Source: Endomychus coccineus (Eukaryota > Arthropoda > Insecta > Coleoptera > Endomychidae). Taken from it: a DNA stretch of 64,000 nt. Of this stretch, positions 53,473 to 64,000 are shown piece by piece. The notes below the pieces were generated by a model that worked only from the letters and a program-made list of their open reading frames with translations, did not search any database and was not told where the DNA came from. Each line of letters opens with the position of its first letter. Position 1 is the stretch's first letter. The position numbers and the translations under genes are program-made. The stretch covers positions 180,389,411 to 180,453,410 of the forward strand of contig OY294068.1 of the NCBI GenBank assembly GCA_958510875.1, read 5' to 3'.

Positions 53473-56400
53473 TTACAAGGAGTTATAAGAATATTGTAAT
53501 ATGAACTAAACATAAATACAATGTTGAGGAACTAATTGAATACACTCCCAACTACATTTGCCTCATTTAAACAGTCAACTTGAAGCTCCCTCCATTCAAT
53601 TTTCATAGTACAAACATTTTACATGCGACCACCTAAGTATAACCACTTTGTAAGAATACAAAATAAAATAGAATTAGTGAGTACATACTTACATTTCTTT
53701 TTAGTTAAAAAATTTAAATTGTTTTCTACAAAAATCCCATGAAAAATAATATGTATTACACTGGAGAATTAAAATCCGATACACTTTTAACCCCAGTTAT
53801 ACAAATAGCTATTAATCTCTTCAGTTTAGATCTTGGATGAACATATCGAATTATACAAACAAATTTAAAAAAAATATTTCATAATTTTGAAGGCATTTTA
53901 AAATTGATAAGAATTGTAGTTTGTTATTTCCAATATTATATTAGGAATATACGTAGAGTAAATAAAAGTACGAATGAAAAGAAAAGGGGTTGAGGAAAAG
54001 GGAGGAGGGTAGGAGTGCACAAAAGATGGTGCAGAATCATTGTTAGGTGAATGCGTGGTCAACCAGTTGCCGACTTTTAAACTCAACTGCCGTATCCCTT
54101 TTATACCTCTACCACTGGGCTGTAGATGATTCCGTGCTGCTTGATTTCCTGAATATGGTGACAAAAATGCACATATTCCTATGAAATGGTTTAATATCGA
54201 AGATCAGAAGATCTGGTGAAAACTGCAGTTGTTCATTAAATCAAAAGATACCTTAGTAAAATTGTATATTACATGTTACCAGCATTTGAACGATTTACTT
54301 TCACATGAGTACAGTAGAACGGTTGTATAAAATGCCTATTCCGCTCTGTCTCCATTTCGTAGGATTATGAAAGACTATTCAAATGCACCAGATGAATTCG
54401 ACATCAACTGTGTTGATCCACTGAATAGGACAGCATTAATTTCTGCAATTGAAAATGAGAATATGGATTTGATAAAGCTACTATTGGAAGCAAAAATTCA
54501 AGTTAAGGTGAGTATTTTGAAATTTTTCCTGTTTTCTTACCTGCAGGAAGCGATCGAACGAAGGCAGGGTGAAAGTCTCTAAAAAATAAAACAGATGGCG
54601 CCACAATCAAAAATCTCATATGATATTTGTGACGTACCATCCTTTAACTAGTACGCATTAAAATTTTCAAACTGATATGTTATTCAGTTCTGATTTGACA
54701 CCCATCGAAAATAACCTTGAAGATTTTTGTAAACATGGAAAAAAGTGAATTATGGGTCTTGATTAAATATTACTTCTTGCGTAGGCAAACCAAAGCATCG
54801 TTTGTTAAACATTATGGAAACTCTTCATCATCGATTGGAACGATTCAGAAGTGGTTCACTGATTTTCGTTGTGGTAGTATGACCACAAAGGACACCAAAC
54901 GTTCTGGTCCTCCAATTGAAGTAACAACGCCAGAAATCGACGATAAAATCCATGGTATGATATTGAACGATCTGCGAGTTCAAGTGTACGAGATTGCTGA
55001 GGCTATGGCATCTCAATCGAACGGGTACGGAACATTTTGCATACATTTTTGAATATGAGAAAGCTATCTGCCAGATGGGTGCCGCTTTTGCTCTCTGCTG
55101 ACAACAAGCGCGACCGTGTGGCAACTTCAAAGAAGAGTTTGGCGATGTTTAATCGCGACAAGAAGGACTTTTTACGCCATTCCTAACCGTAGACGAAACA
55201 TCGATCCATCACAACATAACAGAGACCAAAGAACAGAGGAAACAGAGGACTTGTCCTGGCGAATCGTAGCCAAAAAGGACAAAGTGGGTTTATCGGCCAA
55301 CAAAGTCATGGCGACAGTTTTTTGGGATGCACACAATATCGTCCATATCTATTACCTTGAAAATGGCGTATATTATGCAGAGCTGTTGCATCATTCGACG
55401 CCGATTTGAAGCCACCGGGACAACGCACCGGCGCACAGGTCCGCAGTCGTAATGGCAAAATTGCATGAATTCCGCTACGAATTGGTTCGTAATCCACCAT
55501 AATCTCCAGATTTGCCCCCTGCGATTTTATCTATTTCCAAACTTGAAGAAATGGCTCAGCGGCGGAAAGAGAAATGTTGGACGGAGTGTATCGGGCTACA
55601 AACAAATAAAATAAGTTTTGACCAAATAAATCATTTCTTCTTTCATTTTTCAGGAACTTTTCATCTTGCCCTCGTATACTTTATTGCTCAATTATAATTT
55701 TGATTTAATATCCAGCAATTTGAGTTAAGTAAGGCATCTATTCTGAAAAAGGAGAATGTTCTGCTCTTAGATATACTTCCATTTATTTCAATACAATGTT
55801 GTTGAATGCAAATTGCATAGAAAATTTAGTAAGCAATTATCTTACTCTTTTCTGATGGAATAACGTACCGTGATTCATTTTAAATATTTAATAACTTATG
55901 TATAAGCCACATACAACAACTCTAGTCTGAAGGTTGATGGAAATCTTCAGCCTTTGAGTGATTATTAAACTATTGACGCGGTAGTTCGTAGATGATAAAA
56001 CTGGAGTTTTATTAGATCCTCCGACAACAATATTGCTTCGTTTAAGTGTTGAAGGAGCCGGAGTTGGACGATCAACTAGATATCTGCTTTTTTGTGGCAT
56101 CTTCTGTTTGTACTTCCAATGTGTGATGGGTTGGTAGGTCTGTTTGAACAACAGTGGCGTACTGAAGAATACGAACTGTTCATGATAGCGCAGTACCTCA
56201 CTACAACTACCGTAGCACTACATGTACATCTACTCATGAAGCTTTCTTCAGTCATGCCGAGACCAACATCCTCCTAGAAGACTATAATTCAACAGATATA
56301 ACATCATCTAGTCATTTCACCAGATGGTGGAAAAACTAATCGTCGGCATTTATGCATTACTGTAGGTGGTACCTTCGCCAGAGACGGTAACTAGTTCAGA

Positions 56401-59400
56401 GCCTTCAAGTCCAGATTTCATAATCAATATATGATAATCGATCGAAGAAATCAGCTGGCGATTTCAATATGTACGATTTAACCATACATTTTCAATCATT
56501 TCACAGGATGCGCTACTTCATGCAATAAGGGAAGAATATGTTGAGGCTGTTGAACTATTGTTAAGTCATGAGGAAAAAGAACATATCGTCGGTGAGCCAT
56601 ATGTGAGTATGTACCTATTACCACCAGGCTCTCCCAAATTCTTTAATTTTGATATTTTCAGAGTTGGGAGAAAGTGGATCGGTCATCATCTACTTTTACT
56701 GCCGATATCACTCCCCTCATTCTAGCAGCACATAGGAACAATTATGAAATAATCAAGATATTATTAGATCGGGGGGCAACATTACCCGTACCACATGAGG
56801 TCAGGTAACAATTCATTCAATACTGATGGATCTCGTTGTACCTCCGTGAGATAGTAGTACATAAACAAATATCTGGAGTTACCCCAAAGACCCATAAAGT
56901 AACTTCAGAAAAACTGATTATAATTGTACCACTAAGTATCTAGTTTCTAGTTATTCAAGGGCTCATACACACTTTTTCGACAGCGTGTTCAGACAAATGC
57001 GAAATAATTGATGACACATCCATAACACAAGTTCAATTAATATTGAAGAAGGAAGGGGAAGAGTTTCTAGATTTATTTTGTATACAGATTGAGTTTAAAT
57101 TAGCGGTGTATAGGAGAACGTTGTGAGTTAGAGCGAGCCAGACGTATTGTATTGTTTCACAAGAGAAACAAGTAAAGCGTTATAGTGGGTTGAATCTAAC
57201 AATATGCGATGCGCACAAGCCGACTGACTCTCACCTCACTTATGGTAGTAACTCACAACAGAAGCACAGTTATGTATTGATTAAAATTATTTTAATATCT
57301 CGTGAATTTAAGAATAGCATGAATTTACAGTACTTCAATTCAATTCTAGTTCTAGCACCATGTTTAAATAATTGTTTTATGATTATTACACAACAAAATT
57401 ATTCGGATACAACATGCATAAAGGGTCTAACAGGCGTGCTATTCATTTAACCCCATCTTTGTCGAATCTCGCTCGCACTTATTAAATCACTATACATCGC
57501 TAATTTAAACTCAATATGATAGACAGATAGTTTGACCACCATTTTACATTACTCAATAACAATTCAATAATCACTATTGGTATGTCGTTACTAACAACAT
57601 AATCTGTCTAACGCCTAGCAACCAATGTAATAGTCACTACAATATTCCTCCTATAACAATAAATCAAAAATAAAAGAAAATGAATGACTAAGCCGTAAAT
57701 ATTCATTGATAAAGAAATGTATAGTTAAGTCTGTCAACAGAAAAATTTTGAAGTTTGTGTTTCATATTCATTTAAAAAAAAAGCATGTTGGTCTATTATC
57801 AAAAAATGGCTGTCTTAAAGTGCAAGTAAGGACTTTTGAATCCATAGTTTTTTACAAAAACATGAGTGGCTTTAAATAAAGTTTGAGGAACAAATACATT
57901 TTTTTAAATATTTTTTTGTAACCTTCCGAATTGTTTTTCAGATGTGGGTGTGACGAATGTATCCATTTGAGCTCCGTAGATTCTCTAAGACATTCTCAAT
58001 CGCGTATAAACGCCTTCAAAGCTTTAGCTTCTCCGTCTTTGATAGCTTTATCATCCAGTGACCCCATACTGACCGCTTTTCAGCTGTCCTGGGATCTTCG
58101 AAGACTGAGTCGGTTGGAATCCGAATTCAGAGCTGAGTACAATGTGAGAATACAACAATTCATGCTAACCTTAGAACTATCACAACATTGAAAACTTATC
58201 ATGGAATTGGGTGCTCGAAGTACTGTAAATTTATGATAATAGACACATGGTCTTCTTGTGAAACAGATACCAAAGTTAACTTGTTATATTTGTAGTTACG
58301 ACGTCTTTCGAATTATCAAAGTTACATATCTGTTATAACTTTGTTTTATTCTAATCAACAGGCAGTCTAGAATGAAGATGGTTTGAACGAGCATTTGTTT
58401 TTTGAATTTAAATAGATTCTTGAGAAAAATAAACAATAATCAAGTTAGCTATTGTGGACACATCTGTATTAACAAATAGAAACAATGAAAAATTCACACC
58501 AATTAGGCATTTTACGAAAGCCTATTAAAAATATGGCGATAATTTCAAGAGTATCTAGAAATTTCTAGTTAACAAGAAGAAATTTCTAGATACAAATTAG
58601 AAATTTCTATTTACTATCTAGAAATTTCTAGATTTCAAGAGGGAATGTATAGATAATGAGTGAACATTTCTAGTGATTAAGATACTATCTAGAATTTTCT
58701 AGTTAGCGAGTAGAAATTTCCACTCAGTATATCAAGAAAGTTTCAATTAGTATCTAGAAATTCCTAGTTGCTATCTAGAAATGTATACTAGCTAACTAGA
58801 AATTTCTAGATAGCAAAAGAGGAACTATTATTCAGTATCTAGCAGTGGCGGCTCGTGAGTTATGAAAGAGGGTTGGCACAAGAATCATCGTAACTTTGAG
58901 CGATTAGTTTATTGTTATCAAACCCAGAAGGAGAATTTAAAATAGTTTGCATTCCATTCAGCAATGCTAAAACATCAGCATTATGTCCACCCAGCTTTAA
59001 AAAAGACCAAAAGCGTTCTAAAATGTTTCCATTAAACACATATCGAATAATAACAACCATTTGCTGATGATTAGAGGTGTCTGTAGTTTCATCGGCCTCC
59101 GAAGCAATGAAATTTGTAGATTTAATTTCTTTTAATATTTCCTGCTTGTAAAGTTCAACATTTCATCCAGCAATTCGTTCTGAATAGTTTTTGAGACGCC
59201 TTTAAACACTTGTGAATCCGAACCTTTCATATGTACTGCAAGAACAGTGTCTAATTCAGCTCCAAAGGTGATTAAGCCTACATAAATACCTGGATTTTCC
59301 GACGTTAATGTCTCATCATGGCCTCGTAATATTTTAATCTTGTTAGACTAGGTGTAATTGAATGATAATACTTATTTTCTATTCGTGGGCTTGATTTGTA

Positions 59401-62400
59401 CGTGAAAGCACTGCCTCCCCTTCCTATCCGGAGAAACGGCCGCTGATTGAAATGTAGGTGGCCTGGAAAACTGGATAATATTTGTTCGGATTCAGATTCT
59501 TGAGAACAAACCACGAATGATGCTTGTGTATCAAAAACAACCTCTGTATTCGTTTCACAAGAGTATCATATACACATAAAGATACAGAATAGCTTTTTAG
59601 CTATTAACTCATTATATGAAAGATATTAATCATGTGCAGGATGGAAGGAAATCCATGAAAGCTTTTCAAGTTATGCGTATTATAAAGGATGTCCACACGT
59701 TCTTACGACATTCCTATAATTCATACCAAATCTGTTCTTCTCAATATTTCTAATTGCAGGAAATGAGGAATAAAGTTCAATCTTTCGCAACAGCCTTGCT
59801 GGATCATGCTCGAACTTCTGAAGAAATAGAAATTATGCTGAATTATGATAAGAATGGTGATACTTGGGATCCTGGAGAGCGACAAACATTGGAAAGATTG
59901 AAACTGGCAATAAAATATAAACAGAAGGAAGTAAGATGGTTCACCACTAACATAATACTCGTTATTAGCTTCAATAACAATAAGATTTTTCCGAGAATAA
60001 TTTGTTACTTTGGTACTAGTGCAAACTAAAACGAAATAGTATATCTTCAAATTGGTCCTACAGATTTTCCTAATCAGTCACTTAGTATAAAATCTGATTT
60101 CCAGAAACTTGAATCCTTTAGTAAATCAAAGGTATTCTTCATCATTTAAAAATTGATTGAGAGGTAAAGTTGCTCCAAAATCTACCGTTGATCTTCACTG
60201 TAATAATACCCGGTAGTGTTGCAAGGGCCCTGCCCAAATTATCGGGTATTCGTATGAGTAGAACATAATTTAAGTTCACTGATATTGTTTTACCCTCAAT
60301 TTATTCTAGAATTCCCTGCATAATAGTCAGTACCTACTGATATTGATGTGATATTTGAAAAAAATTAATGAATTGAGATAATTAATTAAATCATTGTGAG
60401 AAATTCATCATTTTAAAATCAATTAATGATTTTTTGTCAAGATCCTTTCATATTATTGTAAAATATCTGTATATTATTACCTGCTGAAATGTTAAACGAG
60501 AATGCTCTAAATTTGTGATCATCCAAGTAATTTGTTATAAAGTTCGTAGCTCATCCGAATGTCCAGCAACTCTTGGCCGCTATGTGGTATGATGGTCTAC
60601 CAGGATTCAGGAGGAAAAATATAGTTGGGCAATTGATGCAAGTAGCAAAATTTGGAGTGATGTTTCCATACTATTGTATGGTTTACATGATCGCACCGAC
60701 GTCACGAACGGGATTATTCATGAAAAAACCATTCGTCAAATTCATCTGTCATTCGAGTTCTTACATGCTTTTTTTAGGTAAATATTAACATACGAAAAAT
60801 GATTCAATGTATTGAGTTAGGAAGGTGACATATTGGTTAGAGTACTCAGTTGGCTCATTAAGAGCATTATATCCCCGGTGTGTTCCCAACTTTCTATTCG
60901 TGTTCAAGGTACAACAACACACCACTCGGATTGGTCCCCCTAATACTGGCCATGCTCGGCCAGAGCAACTCCAACATGGACCCTCTAATGTTGCCAAGGG
61001 CTGAGCAGTTGCTCAATACGTGCTCTGCCGTCTCATCCTCTTCTTCATAATATGCGTTCATCGTTTTTTTTTTTGGCTACCCACAACTTGGGGTTCCATC
61101 CCATAGTTGCTTGAGTGCTTTGATTGCGTGATCTTTGAGAATGGCATTAAAGGTTTTGGGTCATTTTTGGTGCGATTATTGCCTTCCTAGAGATTTTTCC
61201 ACATCGTCTTCCTCACTATCTAACGCAGTAGAATACGGATTATGGGTTGATTGTTGATTGTTGATGGCGTTGCTGTTGAGTGCATTGTTGTCATATAATA
61301 CAGAATATTTTATATCCAATTTGTTCTAATTTCAAAATAATTGACTTCATAAACATTGTTAAGTCTCCTGCAGTGCAATCTGTTCCTATAGAAAGTTAAA
61401 TTTTCATCAGATTAAACATTCCATTAGGAAGCCCTTTCGCAACGCACTTTATTGAGTTATAACACTTTAATACACGCTTATTTATAGGTAGAACACTTTC
61501 CAATCCTAAGGAACAAGTGCAACATATAATTTTCTATAAGAAACAGGTATAACTCTGTTGAATTCTAACATTTATCACCTGCCACACTCGATACTGGCCA
61601 TGCCATTACGAGTACCTAAATGGTACTGTTGTAAGCTACGTCTCTACTCCAAGCATTTTGTTGATGACATCATACTTACGTTTATAGTCGGCGCTCAGGC
61701 CTTGGGTATATAGAGGGTATTGACATAAATCGTGTTATCTCTAAATTCAAATGAAATATTTTTGAGCTAAGAAATTTTGTTTCTGCCAAATGTAGCAGAA
61801 ACTGAGAATTTGCTTGTTTCATTGATGTGAAATAGCCGACTTCAAAATATTTCATACTCACTCCTGAGAAATGGGTTCCCCAGATGATTGTTTTCCAAAT
61901 TACATGTTTCAGAAATGAAATTCAAATTTATAATTTCAGGTTTTCTTGGTGCAGCATCCCAAAGAATTGAAATACTGCTGTTGGATCAGTTTGGGAATGA
62001 ATGGATGAGAGAAATCGTAAGGGAATGGAAACACAAAGAACGAGGTGCTTGGCCTGGGGTAGCAGAATGTGGAGTTATTATCTATGTTGCAAGCAAGTAT
62101 TTCGGATCAATTATTTATTAACATTGCACGTGCTCATCCAATATTTCTATTGTATGTATTTATGTAACGTAAATAGTGAATACTATTTAGAATATCCATG
62201 AGTATCCATGAGTTCAATTGACTTGGAAATAATCCAGGAGTTAGTGAACAACCTCAACAAAATTAAGTCTAGTTTTGAAGCCTAAGACTGAGAGACGATT
62301 CTAAAAGATGAATTCCAAAGGGCGACTTCTTGATACCCGCAAACATAGAATTGAGAAATATTGACGGGTGTGGCTACGATAGAGTTCTATACAATTTCTT

Positions 62401-62965
62401 GAGCTGAATATGATATAATAATGATTTCTCCTGAGATCATCCGGGATACAGATTGTTCGTAATCATTTTGCTTTTAAGTAAGTTTCGGTCTAACAACCGG
62501 ATACAAGAGACAAATATACCCTCCGTCTCTTCCATTACTTCCATCAAAACTATTTGCAGTCAATCACAGAAAAAGCATTTTCATTTTGTATATCGAGGAA
62601 CCATATGGGGAAAATTTTAATTCAACACAGACTGGAGCCCTCCACTTCGTTATTCGACCGAAATACATTTCATTGGGTATCTTTCTGAACGTAGCTGAGA
62701 AGATCATGTCTGCCAGAAGGAAGCAAACATGACCTTAATTAAATGTCAACATTTCTTCAATTATTCGAACAAGTCCTAGAATATACCATTTCACACTTAC
62801 TCAACAAGATTCCTTCTAGGTCTAATTTGGGGAGAAATTCGAGCTTTGTGGAAAGGTGGTCTAGAGGAGTATGTGACTGATCTCTGGAATATCTTAGATT
62901 TCATAACGAATATGTTCTATGTAACATGGCTGGCGCTACGAATGTGGGCTTGTTTTATCACACGG
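52301..62965 (+). CDS. trp: TRP-type TRPC cation channel, 5' part (3' end beyond window)
   Basis: Nine exons join in frame: 52301-52455, 54363-54507, 56507-56602, 56662-56804, 57942-58143, 59760-59930, 60543-60777, 61940-62092 and 62820-62965. They give 482 codons, and a GTAAGT donor at 62966 shows that the gene continues. Drosophila TRP is 1275 aa as I recall. In order there are ankyrin repeats ([37 protein letters not shown]), the zinc site HEVRCGCDEC, the TRP_2 region [17 protein letters not shown], pre-S1 [21 protein letters not shown]1 ([18 protein letters not shown]), S2 and S3 ([16 protein letters not shown]). Those segments match TRP better than TRPL. The start (MPSRKPKQ) follows AAAAAC. 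Exon 7 has an AAG acceptor and intron 8 a GC donor. Introns carry a mariner, a hAT remnant and retroelement scraps. Pore and tail lie outside the window. Confidence 0.93.
52799..53475 (+). pseudogene. Non-LTR reverse transcriptase tail with (TTA)n end, in trp intron 1
   Basis: The open stretch to 53056 reads [20 protein letters not shown] and [18 protein letters not shown], the C-terminal pattern of Jockey/CR1-type reverse transcriptases. A trailer of about 380 bases ends in a TTA/ATT microsatellite at 53441-53473, which is a plausible retroposition tail. 5' truncated; sense to trp. Confidence 0.7.
54557..55676 (+). mobile_element. Decayed mariner element in trp intron 2
   Basis: From 54735 the plus strand encodes a mariner transposase N-terminus: [20 protein letters not shown] and [17 protein letters not shown]. 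After frameshifts follow VDET (first catalytic Asp, near 55190), [19 protein letters not shown] (second Asp) and a damaged SPDL...P..F segment where the third Asp should be. The right tip is CCCTCGTA at 55676, followed by TA. The left tip (ACGAAGGCAGGGTGAAA, about 54557) is a degraded inverse of it. At least three frame breaks make the transposase inactive. Confidence 0.85.
57088..57515. repeat. 428-bp terminal-inverted-repeat element in trp intron 4
   Basis: Left tip ATTGAGTTTAAATTAGCG at 57088; its perfect inverse CGCTAATTTAAACTCAAT ends at 57515. The repeat extends with mismatches for about 35 bases (TGTATAG). No transposase. Parts of the left half recur at 63016-63340. Confidence 0.8.
58551..58830. 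repeat. Cluster of CTAGAAATTTCTAG-type palindromes in trp intron 5
   Basis: Six copies of the octamer GAAATTTC, mostly embedded in TCTAGAAATTTCTAGA, plus several one-base variants (AGAATTTTCT, AGAAATTCCT), occur within 280 bases. It looks like a locally amplified short palindrome. GAAnnTTC is also the core of heat-shock factor sites; that link is only by sequence similarity. Confidence 0.8.
58844..59340 (-). pseudogene. hAT-like (DUF4371/ZMYM1-type) transposase fragment in trp intron 5
   Basis: The minus strand reads, in broken frames from about 59330, [36 protein letters not shown], then [16 protein letters not shown] and [10 protein letters not shown]. These are motifs of the DUF4371/hAT-like domain in ZMYM1-type proteins. 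The tip CAGTGGCGGCTCG begins at 58844, a typical hAT end, preceded by GTATCTAG. The matching opposite end and its duplication were not found. Dead, antisense to trp. Confidence 0.7.
60840..61060 (-). pseudogene. Non-LTR ORF2 tail scrap in trp intron 7
   Basis: Minus-strand reading near 61050-60980 gives [20 protein letters not shown], the Cys/His tail typical of R1-like ORF2 proteins. Only this end is left. Confidence 0.6.
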
Positions 62966-63015
62966 GTAAGTCATCACTAATTTAGTTTTAGCCATATAAC
63001 CATTACCATTTGTAT

Positions 63016-63340
63016 ACAGATTGAGTTCATAACAGCGGTATATAGGAGACTCTTGTGTGTTAGAGCGAACCAGACGCATTGTATTTTTTTAAGGAATTTG
63101 ATAAAGTAAAGCTCTATAGTGTATGTAACAATATGCGATGCGCGCAAGCTGACTGACTGTCACTTCAGTTACGGGTTACGGCCATAACTCGCAATAGAAG
63201 CTCGGTTATAAGGCCAGACGCATTGTATTGTTTTAAAAGAGGAACAAGTGAAGCCATATAGTGTGTTGTATCTGACAATATGCGATGCGCGTAAGCCGAC
63301 TGACACACGTCAAGACAGTAACTTGCGATAGAAGGTCAGT
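63016..63340 (+). repeat. Two partial tandem copies related to the 57088 element, trp intron 9
   Basis: 63016 onward repeats TATACAGATTGAGTT...AGCGGTATATAGGAG from the 57088 element, then CCAGACGCATTGTATT and ACAATATGCGATGCGC. The last two recur at 63213-63300. So a fragment and a duplicated internal segment of the same family sit in tandem, without the right-hand inverted tip. Confidence 0.7.
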
Positions 63341-63699
63341 TTGAGATTGATTTGTGAAGTTTCAATATTTCGTTAATCTATTCTATGAATAATACAATAA
63401 ATTCGCACAACTTACGTCAACTCAATATTTGGAAAATTATTAACAATCGGTTAGTTATGAATATCAAATTAAATATTCAATTTTTATTCTTTTGCTGAAT
63501 ACGTTTGAAAGAAAATTCTGATTGAATTCCATTAGATGATCTACATAGGTTGAGGCCTATTTTTAAGACGTTCACATCTTAAATTTTCTTGATAACATAT
63601 CCTGCAGTTTCTCCCTCCTTCTATAATATGTAAATAGCAAGTCTGTTTGGAGTTATTTATATACAACTTTGAGTTATTAAGTTTTGAAGGATATGTTTT

Positions 63700-63840
63700 T
63701 ACTTTGAATCCTAGAAGTTTGAACATTATTTGTGATACCCCCTCCCCAACTCTTACCAGATGGTACTTTTTTTATTTTGAAAGCTAGAAGTTTGGATATT
63801 ATTTGAGATACCTCTTTCCCAACTCTTAGCAGAGACGTAG
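63700..63840 (+). repeat. Short tandem duplication, trp intron 9
   Basis: Two roughly 70-base copies each contain CTAGAAGTTTG, ATATTATTTG-like sequence, GATACC and CCAACTCTTA, near 63710 and 63783. No function evident. Confidence 0.6.
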
Positions 63841-64000
63841 CAAGAACGATTCTCACCCTCTCCCTCCAGTAAATATATAACGACCAAACAAAAATGTCAT
63901 ATACCAACACTGTTGAATAAAAGTAGAAGTTTCGTATGGAACTTAGACATAGGGGCAGATGGTTGGAATCACAACACTGGGTACAAAATGTGATGTATGG

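Noticed and set aside
55888..56151. 87-codon minus-strand frame in trp intron 2
   Set aside because: No start context, domain or splice partner; composition is like its surroundings.

Overview
The window comes from an animal nuclear genome, almost certainly an insect. Coding regions are split into many exons by GT-AG introns, intergenic DNA is AT-rich, and the recognisable genes are insect orthologs: trp and trpl photoreceptor channels, FIG4 and RpL40. Four host genes are supported. Everything else I can name is transposon debris, foldback (long inverted-repeat) elements or simple repeats. The order of the insect is not determined.

Layout. 1-15 kb: no host gene; broken non-LTR retrotransposon tails, two large palindromic elements (1192-2121 and 9429-10784) and three hAT-type non-autonomous elements with 8-bp target duplications. 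15.1-15.8 kb (minus): RpL40, a ubiquitin-ribosomal L40 fusion with a 5'UTR intron. 18.7-28.7 kb (minus): FIG4, a Sac-domain phosphoinositide phosphatase in seven coding exons that join in frame to 879 aa. Its introns hold a retrotransposon and a 2-kb hairpin. 30.2-44.4 kb (minus): a TRPL-type TRPC channel in 18 recognised coding exons that join in frame to about 1295 aa. 44.4-52.3 kb: a 7.9-kb intergenic region shared by two divergent genes. 52.3-63.0 kb (plus): the first nine coding exons (482 codons) of a second TRPC channel, best matched to TRP; it runs off the right edge.

How the genes relate. TRP and TRPL are the two light-activated cation channels of insect microvillar photoreceptors, opened downstream of phospholipase C. 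Here they lie head to head, with several exon lengths conserved between them, which suggests an old local duplication. The TRPL-type gene has an in-frame last exon ending in Gly-Trp-Leu, the INAD-type PDZ ligand known from Drosophila TRP, and an Asp in the pore loop where I recall Drosophila TRPL having Gly. FIG4, which controls PI(3,5)P2, lies immediately downstream of trpl on the same strand; a functional link is speculative.

Limits. All calls come from reading the sequence. Exon borders were set by eye from splice consensus, frame continuity and recalled family sequences. The true trpl first exon, UTRs, promoters and polyadenylation sites are mostly unresolved.
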